Part shown: in pieces, positions 17,847 to 25,946 of the stretch
Layout of the letters: each line of letters starts with the position of its first letter
Position numbering within the stretch: position 1 is the stretch's first letter
Assembly: GCA_910578215.1 (NCBI GenBank)
Contig: CAJTPH010000001.1
Location: 67,829-131,828, forward strand
Length of the DNA stretch: 64,000 bases
Origin: an uncultured Acetatifactor sp.
GTDB taxonomy: Bacteria; Bacillota; Clostridia; Lachnospirales; Lachnospiraceae
Direction of reading: 5' to 3'
Position numbers and translations under genes: made by a program
The notes under the pieces: generated by a model
Database searches by the model: none
Told to the model about the DNA's origin: nothing
The model's input: the letters and a program-made list of their open reading frames with translations, nothing else

Positions 17847-19286
17847 TTAATAGGCGCGTCCCCAGTAAACCATCTTCCCTGCGGGCTTTCCGCAGCATAC
17901 ACAGGTGTCCCCAAGCTGTTCCTGCTCGAAGGGAATGCAGCGGCTGGTAACGCTCAGTTCTTCTTTAACGGCATCCTCACATTCCCGGCAGCCGCACCAC
18001 ATTGCCTTTACAAAGCCGGACTTTTCACGGAAGAGCTTCCTGAATTCCTCCATGTTTTTCGCCGTATAGGTATGGGCATCCCTGTGCGCCCTTGCCCGCT
18101 CCAGCATCTCCTGCTGAATCGTCTCCAGAAGCTCACCCGCCTTTTCCTCCAGCTCGCTCAAGGCAACCTCCAGCTTCTCCCTGGTATCCCGGCGGCAGAT
18201 GACGCATTTGCCCGCTTCGATGTCCTTGGGCCCTATTTCCACACGGATAGGATAGCCTCTCATCTCTGCTTCCGCAAACTTCCAGCCGGGAGTCTTGTCG
18301 GAATCGTCCACCTTCACCCGGAACCTTCTGCTTAAAGTATCCTTTAATTCGTACGCCTTGTCAAGTACCCCTTCCTTTTTCTGCTGAATGGGTACAATAC
18401 ACACCTGCACGGGCGCCACCTTAGGAGGCAGCACCAGCCCCTCGTTGTCGCCGTGTACCATGATAATGGCGCCGATCAGCCGGGTAGTCATGCCCCAGGA
18501 GGTCTGATGCACATACTTTAATGTGTTGTCCTTATCCGTAAACTGAATGTCAAACGCCCTTGCAAAGCCGTCCCCGAAGTTATGGCTGGTGCCGGACTGC
18601 AGCGCCTTCCCGTCGTGCATCAGCGCCTCAATGGAATATGTCGCCTCCGCGCCCGCAAACTTCTCCTTCTCCGTCTTCTGTCCCTTGATAACAGGAAGCG
18701 CAAGCACCTCCTCGCAGAACTGCGCATATACGTTCAGCATCCGGATGGTTTCCTCCTCCGCCTCCTTTGCCGTAGCATGGGCGGTGTGCCCCTCCTGCCA
18801 CAAAAATTCCCTGGAGCGCAGGAAAGGTCTTGTCTCCTTCTCCCAGCGAACTACGGAGCACCACTGATTATATATCCTGGGCAGGTCCCTGTAAGAATGG
18901 ATGTCATTCTTATAAAAATCGCAGAAAAGCGTCTCGGAGGTAGGACGCACGCAAAGCCTTTCCTGCAGGGGCTGCAGCCCGCCGTGCGTCACCCACGCAA
19001 CCTCAGGCGCAAACCCTTCCACATGATCCTTTTCCTTCTGAAGCAGAGACTCGGGAATAAACATGGGCAGGTATACGTTTTCCACCCCTTCCGCCTTGAA
19101 CCTCTCGTCCAATTGTCTCTGAAGCAGCTCCCAGATAGCGTAGCCCGCCGGCTTGATTACCATACATCCCTTAACGGAGGTATAGTCGATCAGCTCCGCC
19201 TTCTTTACCACATCCGTGTACCACTGCGCGAAATCCACATCCATGGATGTGATTTCCTCCACCATTTTTTTCGTTTCCTGTGCCAT
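17847..19286 (-). CDS. proS: Prolyl-tRNA synthetase, short archaeal/eukaryal type
   Basis: Charges tRNA-Pro in the cytoplasm. The 479-residue length without the bacterial editing insert, and the C-terminal zinc domain (CGCRECEDAV, then CVCCGKPAG, ending WGRAY), identify the archaeal/eukaryal-like type found in some clostridia and Thermus. Class II motifs are present: motif 2 RWEKETRPFLRSREFLWQE and motif 3 SWGMTTRLIG, with GTSHNFGDGFA between. AAAGGAG precedes the ATG. It is controlled by a proline T-box. An esterase gene follows closely. The window does not show whether a bacterial-type proS also exists. Confidence 0.97.
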   Translation of the reverse strand: MAQETKKMVEEITSMDVDFAQWYTDVVKKAELIDYTSVKGCMVIKPAGYAIWELLQRQLDERFKAEGVENVYLPMFIPESLLQKEKDHVEGFAPEVAWVTHGGLQPLQERLCVRPTSETLFCDFYKNDIHSYRDLPRIYNQWCSVVRWEKETRPFLRSREFLWQEGHTAHATAKEAEEETIRMLNVYAQFCEEVLALPVIKGQKTEKEKFAGAEATYSIEALMHDGKALQSGTSHNFGDGFARAFDIQFTDKDNTLKYVHQTSWGMTTRLIGAIIMVHGDNEGLVLPPKVAPVQVCIVPIQQKKEGVLDKAYELKDTLSRRFRVKVDDSDKTPGWKFAEAEMRGYPIRVEIGPKDIEAGKCVICRRDTREKLEVALSELEEKAGELLETIQQEMLERARAHRDAHTYTAKNMEEFRKLFREKSGFVKAMWCGCRECEDAVKEELSVTSRCIPFEQEQLGDTCVCCGKPAGKMVYWGRAY

Positions 19287-19340
19287 TTTTCTTCTCCTTT
19301 TTTCGTTTATACAACATGAGCCTTATTCACTGCATTACGC

Positions 19341-19675
19341 AAAAAAACGCCGGACCTCCAATCCCCAAAGGGACCGGAAATCCGGCGGTACCACCCTGCT
19401 TGATACCTGTGTGCTGTCCTGCAAATATAATTTCAGCACACTGAAGTATCCCACTCTGCTGCCGATAACGCCGGCCTGCGTCGCGCTTCCGTCCCCGCCG
19501 CACCGTACGCTGCAGCCGCCATACGTCAGGTTCCTCGCGCAAAACTCCAAGGCAGGTTCCGGACCCTCCGCATAAGGACCTCTCAGCCGCACTGCCGCCT
19601 GCCGCGCACAATGCCACGTCCCTTCTCTGGATATGCCTCCAATCCGTACTAACCCTTTTCACAGTCTTTTTATGT
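19341..19675 (-). promoter_or_regulatory. T-box riboswitch, proline specifier
   Basis: Leader of proS on the minus strand. The T-box sequence AGCAGGGTGGTACCGCCGGA lies at 19381-19400. Its 3' half can pair with the CGCCGGA arm at 19348-19354 to form a terminator ending in seven U (19341-19347), the classical alternative to the antiterminator. Upstream, stem I features are visible (AGTA near 19647, AGAGA near 19627) and the specifier region reads GGAACCTGCCTTGGAGTT, which places CCU, a proline codon, at 19554-19556. Uncharged tRNA-Pro should favour read-through into proS. Confidence 0.93.
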
Positions 19676-19680
19676 AAGTG

Positions 19681-19709
19681 ATTGTAGTGCATCCTCCCGC
19701 GGCTGTCAA
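19681..19709 (-). promoter_or_regulatory. Promoter of the proS T-box transcript
   Basis: Perfect TTGACA (19704-19709) and TACAAT (19681-19686) with a 17-base spacer on the minus strand, placing the start of transcription near 19675. Confidence 0.88.
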
Positions 19710-19754
19710 GGAAAACCTGCGGAAAATTTTTATAAGAAAATTATCTGCCTCCCC

Positions 19755-19785
19755 TTGACTCTAAATCATACTTCAGGTTTAAACT
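19755..19785 (+). promoter_or_regulatory. MerR-type promoter with 19-base spacer
   Basis: TTGACT (19755-19760) and TAAACT (19780-19785) are 19 bases apart, the over-long spacing that MerR proteins correct by twisting DNA. It reads toward the MerR gene at 19894, suggesting autoregulation. Confidence 0.6.
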
Positions 19786-19893
19786 ATACCCATGAAGCGA
19801 TTCATACCATACCGGAGTAAAAACAGGAACACACAAATCTGTATGCAGGCACTATATTGACATACGCGCCAGAGCGCGCAGAAGGGTATAAGC

Positions 19894-20301
19894 ATGAAAA
19901 TAGGTGAATTTGCTCAGGTGGCGGGGCTGCCCATATCCGTGCTTCGGCACTATGATCTAAAAGGGCTGTTAAGCCCTGATTATGTGGATACCTTCACCGG
20001 CTACAGGTATTATTCTGCCAGCCAGCTGGAGCGCGTGCACAAAATAACGCTCTTAAAGCAGGCCGGGCTATCCCTGAAGGAGATAAAGGATGTTCTCAGC
20101 AAGCCATATGACAGTCAATTTATCTTAAGGATATTGAATGACCGCCGGACAAAATACCAAAGCATGCTGACCGCCATTGAGGAGGCTGAAAATAATATAC
20201 TGAACAAAAGCGAAGGCACACAGAACACCCCCCCCCTGCGGCGAAGGCACACAAAGCCCCTCTCCGCCTTCGCCGCAAGGGGGAGCAAAATTGCCGGATA
20301 A
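19894..20301 (+). CDS. MerR-family regulator, C-terminus probably truncated
   Basis: A 135-residue protein with a normal MerR DNA-binding head: MKIGEFAQVAGLPISVLRHY, then GYRYYSASQLERVHKITLLKQAGLSLKEI and the start of the dimer coiled coil to about residue 105. Beyond that the sequence turns into Pro/Arg-rich residues with no effector-domain look. The switch coincides with a run of nine C at about 20228-20236 and a duplicated GCGAAGGCACACA. MerR relatives with this head usually carry a GyrI-like drug-binding domain, so the gene has probably lost it or is frame-shifted. The promoter looks MerR-type. Confidence 0.75.
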   Translation: MKIGEFAQVAGLPISVLRHYDLKGLLSPDYVDTFTGYRYYSASQLERVHKITLLKQAGLSLKEIKDVLSKPYDSQFILRILNDRRTKYQSMLTAIEEAENNILNKSEGTQNTPPLRRRHTKPLSAFAARGSKIAG

Positions 20302-20474
20302 TCATTGAACGGGAGAAAGCCCCTGCCCGCCGGAGCAGCCTGCCTTTAAGCACATACGCTTGGGCAAGGACGGCGTGGCGGCAAGCCGGCCAGCGCATAT
20401 CGGGGAAGACAATGAAAATGTTGAATATCCCACAATAGAGACGGAAAAGCGGCACTACATCCGGGGAACACGGA
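20302..20474 (+). other. Possible remnant of a regulator effector domain
   Basis: No intact gene. In one plus-strand frame bases about 20358-20480 read RLGKDGVAASRPAHIG and then an acidic stretch with EYPTIETEKRHY, which looks coding but has no start and is out of frame with the MerR gene. It may be decayed sequence of that regulator. Recognition is tentative. Confidence 0.25.
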
Positions 20475-21503
20475 TTAGGATGTGTTTGTATGGGAGAAAT
20501 GACACGTTAAAAATTCTTTTTTAAGCTCCAGAAGGTTTCTGATCTGCATTAATATATAAAAAAGAATTGCCCTTGCCTCAAATTCTTCCCGGCTTTGGGG
20601 AAGGCTCTGTTCCTTCATCTGCAGGAGCAGCGCCTCCAGCCTTTCCAGCAGCCCCTCCACCGTGTTTTCCCGGTGATAATCCCGCTCTATCTGCCCCAGA
20701 AGCGCCGCTACCTGCAGTGCCTGCTCCGGCAGGTACTGGATTCTGACGATATTATTATATATTTCACGCAGAAGCACGCTCTGTTTTTCTCTCATCTCGA
20801 TGTAATCAAGCTCAAGCTGGCTGCCGGACCTTACCGCATTGTTATAGTTTGCCGCGGCGCAAATCTTTGCGGCATCCAGCGCCTTCTCCAGATGCGCAAA
20901 GCACTCGGAATCATACTCCGACTTATCCTCCCTGGGCAGCCAATGGGACATGCGGCGCAGAATTTCCTTTATCTGCGCGTCGGCCTCCTCCGCCAGCCTG
21001 TCAAATTTGATCTGGTTTTTATGAAGATGTAAATTCACCAGAATGCCCGTTCCGGTGCCTATCAGAAACAGCAGGGTCTCGTTTGCCACCTCTCCCAAGC
21101 CCATATTCCTCTCCGTGAGAAAATGGCTGACCAGCACGGAGACATTGGCAAGCGCCTCACCCCAGCCCACGCTCAGGACAAACAGAGAAAACAGCAGCAG
21201 ATATACCCCAAATGCCCATAGATTATAGCCTATCAGCCGGAAGCAGGCCGCCGAAAGCAAAAGCGCACACAAAAAGGCCAGCCCTCGGTTTCCGGCGCTT
21301 TTCAAGGTTTCCCGCTTGGTATTCCGAATGCTCAGTATGGTGATAATGCCTGCGGTCGAGGAATAATTCAACCCCAGCTCTCCCGCCAGCGCAATGGACA
21401 AGGCTGCGGCGACGGCAATTTTCAGGCTTTTTGTAAACTGCGCCTTCCAGTGTATTTTACGCATCCTCTGCCGTATGACAGATTCCCCGGGAGCTTCCTT
21501 CAT
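20475..21503 (-). CDS. Aromatic acid exporter family membrane protein (ArAE_1)
   Basis: A 342-residue inner membrane protein. Residues about 20-160 form a hydrophobic block of roughly six helices beginning FTKSLKIAVAAALSIALAGE, typical of the ArAE_1 domain (YqjA-like in Bacillus), and the rest is a soluble helical C-terminal domain with HLHKNQIKFDRLAEEAD. The family is presumed to export aromatic carboxylates, but substrates are mostly inferred. A GGAAGGG box precedes the ATG at 21503. It is convergent with the damaged MerR gene and divergent from the GH28 gene. Confidence 0.88.
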   Translation of the reverse strand: MKEAPGESVIRQRMRKIHWKAQFTKSLKIAVAAALSIALAGELGLNYSSTAGIITILSIRNTKRETLKSAGNRGLAFLCALLLSAACFRLIGYNLWAFGVYLLLFSLFVLSVGWGEALANVSVLVSHFLTERNMGLGEVANETLLFLIGTGTGILVNLHLHKNQIKFDRLAEEADAQIKEILRRMSHWLPREDKSEYDSECFAHLEKALDAAKICAAANYNNAVRSGSQLELDYIEMREKQSVLLREIYNNIVRIQYLPEQALQVAALLGQIERDYHRENTVEGLLERLEALLLQMKEQSLPQSREEFEARAILFYILMQIRNLLELKKEFLTCHFSHTNTS

Positions 21504-21565
21504 CTCTTTTTTACCCTTCCGTTTTGATTAGTCTATATCCGGTCTTATCCCATTTTATCTTATTC

Positions 21566-21594
21566 TTGCCGATTTTTCAAAGTTAGAGTATAAT
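21566..21594 (+). promoter_or_regulatory. Promoter of the GH28 gene
   Basis: TTGCCG (21566-21571), 17 bases, TATAAT (21589-21594); gives a leader of about 150 bases. Confidence 0.6.
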
Positions 21595-21658
21595 ATTTTT
21601 ATCAAAAAATATTTTATCAAACCTTACAAAGGACAAGATTGAGAATTAAAATTTTCGA

Positions 21659-21743
21659 TCGCGAGATTCGTGCCTGTGCGCCGCCTGCCACAATCTCGTA
21701 AGCCGCATATGGCTTTGCGCAACAGGGCGGCGCAGAGACGGAG
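21659..21743 (+). promoter_or_regulatory. Structured leader with interlocking stems before GH28
   Basis: Two stems interlock in pseudoknot order. CGAGATT (21662-21668) matches AATCTCG (21692-21698), and TGCGCCGCCTG (21677-21687) matches CAGGGCGGCGCA (21723-21734) with one bulge. A third small hairpin, AAGCC/GGCTT, lies between at 21700-21715. The second stem ends only 5 bases before the GGAG ribosome site at 21740, so folding could control translation. I do not recognise a known riboswitch class. Confidence 0.45.
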
Positions 21744-21749
21744 TGAATT

Positions 21750-23015
21750 ATGGACAGGACACAAGAATTTTTCCCGGATGGGACGCCCATTGACCAATGG
21801 TTTTACGGCACAGATGTGCCCGGGCTCGAGGAGCTGGGCAGGCAGTATGTTCTCACACAGCACAATATTCTGGACGACGGCAGGGTACACACCGCGGAGA
21901 TCCAGCAGCTCATCGATACCGCGGCAGAGGAAGGCGGCGGGGTTATCGTAGTGCCTGCCGGAACCTACCTCACAGGCTCGCTTTTTTTCCGCCAGGGCGT
22001 CAATCTCTATGTGGGGGAGGGCGGTACGCTCAAGGGCAGCGACGACATTTCCGATTATAAGGTCTGCGAAACCCGCATCGAGGGCGAGACATGCCAGTAC
22101 TTTGCAGCGCTGATCAATGCGGACGGGCTGGACGGCTTTACCATGTGCGGTCCCGGAACCGTCGACGGAAACGGCCTCAAGGCATGGAAGGCATTCTGGC
22201 AGCGCCGGTCCTGGAACCCCAAATGCACCAACAAGGACGAACAGCGCCCCCGCCTGGTATATATATCCAACTGTACCAATGTCATAGTTGCAGACCTCCA
22301 TTTACAGAATTCCCATTTCTGGACAAACCACATTTACAAAAGCAATCATGTAAAATATTTAAACTGTAGGATTTTTGCCCCTGCCTCCCCGGTGAAGGCG
22401 CCCAGCACGGATGCCATCGACATTGACGCCTGCACGGATTTTCTGGTTAAAAACTGTTACATGGAGGTCAATGATGACGCCGTTGTCCTCAAGGGCGGAA
22501 AAGGCCCCTGGGCGGACACCGCTCCCGAAAACGGCTCCAATGAGCGTATTATCATAGAAGACTGCTCCTATGGCTTCTGCCACGGATGCCTGCCCTGCGG
22601 CTCGGAAGCCGTACACAACCGCAATATTGTCCTGCGGCGCATTACGGTATCCTCAGGCAGCAACCTGCTCTGGCTTAAGCTGCGCCCGGATACGCCCCAG
22701 CATTACGAATATATCACGGTGGAAGACATTCAGGGTACCCTTAAGAATTTCATCAACATTAATCCCTGGACACAGTTTTATGATCTTAAGGGACGCCAGG
22801 ATAAGCCTCTGTCCGTAGCGGAGCACATAACCATGCGTAACTGCACCTGCCGCTGCCAGAAATATTTCCATGTCACCCCCAATGAGGAGCAGTACCGGCT
22901 TTCGGACTTTACCTTTGAAAATTTACATATTACTGCCAATGAAAACGGCTTCTCTCCTGACTATATCCAAAATATGACGGTTACTGACGTTTGTGTGGAC
23001 GAAATCGGCGAGTGA
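21750..23015 (+). CDS. Glycoside hydrolase family 28 protein (polygalacturonase-like)
   Basis: A 421-residue parallel beta-helix enzyme likely to cleave galacturonic-acid-containing pectin pieces. The family start GGGVIVVPAGTYLTGSLFF, the substrate-loop NSHFWTNHIYKS, and the catalytic TDAIDIDACTDFLVKNCYME followed by NDDAVVLKGG are present; the Asp pairs of GH28 (NTDG/DD region) are visible though slightly varied. No signal peptide is seen, so it probably acts inside the cell on imported oligosaccharides. The GGAG box fits the ATG at 21750. No other pectin gene is adjacent. Confidence 0.88.
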   Translation: MDRTQEFFPDGTPIDQWFYGTDVPGLEELGRQYVLTQHNILDDGRVHTAEIQQLIDTAAEEGGGVIVVPAGTYLTGSLFFRQGVNLYVGEGGTLKGSDDISDYKVCETRIEGETCQYFAALINADGLDGFTMCGPGTVDGNGLKAWKAFWQRRSWNPKCTNKDEQRPRLVYISNCTNVIVADLHLQNSHFWTNHIYKSNHVKYLNCRIFAPASPVKAPSTDAIDIDACTDFLVKNCYMEVNDDAVVLKGGKGPWADTAPENGSNERIIIEDCSYGFCHGCLPCGSEAVHNRNIVLRRITVSSGSNLLWLKLRPDTPQHYEYITVEDIQGTLKNFININPWTQFYDLKGRQDKPLSVAEHITMRNCTCRCQKYFHVTPNEEQYRLSDFTFENLHITANENGFSPDYIQNMTVTDVCVDEIGE

Positions 23016-23040
23016 CCCTAAAGCATACCTTGATCTTCCT

Positions 23041-23085
23041 CCTCCGGTATTTAAAACGCACAATTTATACCGGAGGGGATTTTTT
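23041..23085 (+). terminator. Rho-independent terminator of the GH28 gene
   Basis: CCTCCGGTAT (23041-23050) pairs with ATACCGGAGG (23067-23076), followed by GGATTTTTT. Confidence 0.85.
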
Positions 23086-23168
23086 ATGGAATAAAATAAA
23101 ACCGGGCTATCATATTAAATAACGACCAGATCATTTTTTGATATTTTCGGCTTTTTTCGTAAAAACAC

Positions 23169-23199
23169 TTGACCTTCCACTTGATAGAGGGTTTATGGT
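23169..23199 (+). promoter_or_regulatory. MerR-type promoter with 19-base spacer
   Basis: TTGACC (23169-23174) and TATGGT (23194-23199) are 19 bases apart. The spacer begins and ends with partly symmetrical ACCTTCC and AGAGGGT, as in MerR operators. It reads into the MerR gene at 23246. Confidence 0.65.
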
Positions 23200-23245
23200 T
23201 TATATGAACCAAACCAAGAGCACATTTTCAAGGAGATGCCTTCAC

Positions 23246-23887
23246 ATGAAAATCAACGAGGTGGAACAGCAGACCGGCATTGCAAAAAACAATATCCGCT
23301 TCTATGAGGACCAGGGGCTGCTCAAGCCCTCACGCTCCTCCAACGGATACCGGGACTATAGCTCCGACGACATTGAAGCTCTCAGACAGATCAAGCTTCT
23401 GAGAAAGCTGGATATCCCTCTGGAGGAGATCAAACGCCTTCTGTTGGGCGGCCTGACCCTGGAAGACTGTCTCAAAAGGCACCTGATCATTCTGGAACGC
23501 AGGGCAAAGAATCTGGACACCGTCACAGCCTTCTGCAAAAGGCTGTTGGCGGAGGACACTGAGCTTGGCATGCTCTCCGTGGAACAGCTCCTTACGGAAA
23601 TGGGCAATATGGAGGAAGGAGGCACAAGATTTATGGACTTCAAAAACAAGGATAAAAGAACGAAAAAGCGCGGAGCGCTGGTCGGCGCATTCCTGATTAT
23701 TTTTTTCATGGCGCTGTTTATTGGGATCGTCCTGTGGGGCGCCTTTACATCCCCCGCATTCCCCCTAGCCGCCGTTCTGGTTCTTCTGGCAGGGCCGGTT
23801 CTGGTTATTGCCAGCATTATCTATGTTTTAAGAGAAAGATTCAAGGAAATCGAAGGAGGAGAATTATATGAAGCTTCTAAATATTGA
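23246..23887 (+). CDS. Membrane-anchored MerR-family regulator
   Basis: A 213-residue protein with a MerR DNA-binding head (MKINEVEQQTGIAKNNIRFYE, then GYRDYSSDDIEALRQIKLLR), a coiled-coil dimer helix and, unlike most MerR proteins, two membrane helices near the C-terminus (about 145-170 and 175-198) followed by a short charged end. It could sense a membrane or wall signal and stay tethered. I chose the ATG at 23246, with AAGGAG 9 bases upstream; an in-frame extension to 23138 is not supported and would cover the promoter. It overlaps the next gene by 20 bases, so the two form an operon. Confidence 0.85.
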   Translation: MKINEVEQQTGIAKNNIRFYEDQGLLKPSRSSNGYRDYSSDDIEALRQIKLLRKLDIPLEEIKRLLLGGLTLEDCLKRHLIILERRAKNLDTVTAFCKRLLAEDTELGMLSVEQLLTEMGNMEEGGTRFMDFKNKDKRTKKRGALVGAFLIIFFMALFIGIVLWGAFTSPAFPLAAVLVLLAGPVLVIASIIYVLRERFKEIEGGELYEASKY

Positions 23888-24185
23888 TTATGTACCCGGA
23901 AAGGAAATAGAGGCGCTTGATATTGTGAAGGGCACTGTAGTACACACAAAGAATGTGGGACGGGATTTCATGGCAGCTATGAAAACGCTTGTGGGCGGCG
24001 AACTTGTTGGCTACACCCAAATGCTCAACGAGGCAAGGCAGATAGCCATTAAGCGCATGGTAGACGAGGCCGAGGCTCTCGGCGCCGACGCGGTCATCAA
24101 TATCCGCTACGGCACCTCCTCCGTCATGTCCGGCGCCGCAGAGGTCATCGCCTACGGCACCGCCGTGAAATTTTTGGCCAAATAA
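23868..24185 (+). CDS. YbjQ family protein (UPF0145/DUF74)
   Basis: A 105-residue cytoplasmic protein recognised by EALDIVKGTVVHTKNVGRDF and the closing ADAVINIRYGTSSVMSGAAEVIAYGTAV. The family forms oligomeric rings and is often annotated as heavy-metal-binding, though no function is proven. GGAGG lies at the right distance from the ATG inside the end of the MerR gene, so translation is coupled. The pairing suggests it is the target or partner of the membrane-bound MerR regulator. Confidence 0.92.
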   Translation: MKLLNIDYVPGKEIEALDIVKGTVVHTKNVGRDFMAAMKTLVGGELVGYTQMLNEARQIAIKRMVDEAEALGADAVINIRYGTSSVMSGAAEVIAYGTAVKFLAK

Positions 24186-24195
24186 GCTATGTAGC

Positions 24196-24933
24196 CTAAC
24201 CCTTAAGCTTTTTCAGGGCTTTCTCTGCAATCAGGCACTGGGCGTGCTCCTGCAGCAGCAGGATCTGTCTTTCGTCGGCGGTATACAGCCCGCCGAACTC
24301 CAGCGCCTGAATGCATGCCCTGCTATAGCGTTCATATGACGCGTGCCCCTTCGCCAGATACAGGTAAAAAAGATCCTCCATCTGATAAAGAATGCTGTCC
24401 ACCCTGAGATTTGACGGAAGCGCCGCTGCAAATTCCATCACCTTGCCGATGCCCGAAAAGGCGAATACCGCAACGCCCGGACGATTCTCAGGCTGACTGC
24501 CCGCCGCCTTTTTCGCTTTTCCGGCATTATTCTCCACCGACTTTGCGGCGTCATTTCCTGCTGCGGCTTTATCAGACTGTGCATCTCCCTCTTTTGCCCC
24601 GATCATATTTACCTTTTCCCGGGTCTTCTGCAGAAGCCGCTTCATCTCCTTCAGGCACTCTATCAATTGGTCCCCGTCCTTCATCTCCGAATCCTTCTCG
24701 GAAAAGGTCAGTACCAGCCCCTTTTCGGGCAGCATCATAATCTGCAGGTCAAAGGCAAACCTGGGCGGCTTGTATCCGACCTCCTCCTCGGCGTGCACCA
24801 TAATCTCCTGCACGATCTCCTTGGCCTTGTCGCTGCGCATTACAAAGTCCTTATAATCGATATCATACTCCTCCAGCTCCTCGTTGGACAAAAAGCACTT
24901 TACTGTTTTATCGTCTATTCTCTCTATTCTCAT
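24196..24933 (-). CDS. mecA: Adaptor protein MecA
   Basis: Adaptor that hands substrates to the ClpC/ClpP protease, with roles in competence and stress control in Firmicutes. The 245 residues from the ATG at 24933 (CGGAG box 6-7 bases before) start MRIERIDDKTVKCFLS, the N-terminal substrate-binding domain, and end with the ClpC-binding C-terminal domain (FRVDSILYQMEDLFYLYL-like, EHAQCLIAEKALKKL). The linker is Lys/Ala-rich. The stop is 10 bases from the convergent YbjQ gene. Confidence 0.92.
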   Translation of the reverse strand: MRIERIDDKTVKCFLSNEELEEYDIDYKDFVMRSDKAKEIVQEIMVHAEEEVGYKPPRFAFDLQIMMLPEKGLVLTFSEKDSEMKDGDQLIECLKEMKRLLQKTREKVNMIGAKEGDAQSDKAAAGNDAAKSVENNAGKAKKAAGSQPENRPGVAVFAFSGIGKVMEFAAALPSNLRVDSILYQMEDLFYLYLAKGHASYERYSRACIQALEFGGLYTADERQILLLQEHAQCLIAEKALKKLKG

Positions 24934-25076
24934 ATCAGGCTCCGTTTCCATTGTGATCCGTCACAGTTTAAAAAGCTTCTCAACCCTTTTATGCCTATAA
25001 TATCATGATATTCATAATTTTTCAATCCTATGTGCGCTGTTAAATCGTAGCAGTTCCGCCGCTGCTTTTTTTGTGT

Positions 25077-25946
25077 TCAGCCGAAAAACAGCCGGCTTCC
25101 ATACAGGACCGTAATTAAGAAATGAACTCCCAGCATGGAAAACAGATAAAGCCTGCGGCGCCGGACAAGCGCAAGACCCACGATCACGCTTCCCGCAAGC
25201 CCCAGATTTACCAGCATTTCCATTATCCAGTCAAGCCCCGCAGCAAAGCCCTCGCCCGTAACGGGGTCAAAGCTCAGCCAGGCAAAACCGTTTTTGACGC
25301 CCTCTGTAAATTCTTTCCCCAGGGGCAGTGCCGCCAGTCCGCAGCCCAGCACCCATACCGAAAAAAATCCCAGCGCCTTCAGCCATAAGAGCCCTGCCTC
25401 AGCCTCCTCCCCCGCCTTCCACACAAGCAGGAATACAAAGACAAGCATCGAGGGATAAAGAAGCGCGGCTAACAGTACAAAGACCGCGGCAAAAGCCTTC
25501 CTTTCCCTCCTCCAAAGCAGCTGCCCCAGCAAAAAAAGCATTACCGCCAGGGAATCTATCTGCGCCCATACGCAGCCCCTCAAAATCAATACCGGGGAAA
25601 ACAGGCATCCAATATAGCAAAAAACAGGCACAAGCTCATTGCCCTTTTTGTTTTCCCCCGCCAGAAGAAGACACAGCGCCGCCGTTCCGAAATCTCCGGC
25701 CACGGAGATCCACTTTATACTGTGAACCGGCAGGGCAGGCAGATACTGCACGCCCCGGACCAGCAGATAATACAGGAAGGACTGTACGGTGTTTTCATGG
25801 CAGTCAAAGTACGCGGCCACATTCTCCGGATTCCACCAGATAGGAATGCGCCGGATATAAAGAGCCAGCGCGGAAACCAGCAGCAGGATAAGAATATACA
25901 TATGCTTTTCTATCCATTCCAAAAGCTTTCTCTCTATCCTCAGCAT
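25077..25946 (-). CDS. Multi-spanning membrane protein, glycosyltransferase-like
   Basis: A 289-residue membrane protein with about eight hydrophobic helices. The opening region LALYIRRIPIWWNPENVAAYFDCHENTVQSF has the acidic loop of GT-C-type mannosyltransferases related to Gpi18, though it is shorter than most. The start at 25946 has GGAGG 9 bases upstream and overlaps the end of the preceding gene by 7 bases (ATGCTGA), so the two are made together. They may form a two-subunit or paralogous pair that decorates a surface polymer, but neither acceptor nor sugar can be told. Confidence 0.72.
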   Translation of the reverse strand: MLRIERKLLEWIEKHMYILILLLVSALALYIRRIPIWWNPENVAAYFDCHENTVQSFLYYLLVRGVQYLPALPVHSIKWISVAGDFGTAALCLLLAGENKKGNELVPVFCYIGCLFSPVLILRGCVWAQIDSLAVMLFLLGQLLWRRERKAFAAVFVLLAALLYPSMLVFVFLLVWKAGEEAEAGLLWLKALGFFSVWVLGCGLAALPLGKEFTEGVKNGFAWLSFDPVTGEGFAAGLDWIMEMLVNLGLAGSVIVGLALVRRRRLYLFSMLGVHFLITVLYGSRLFFG

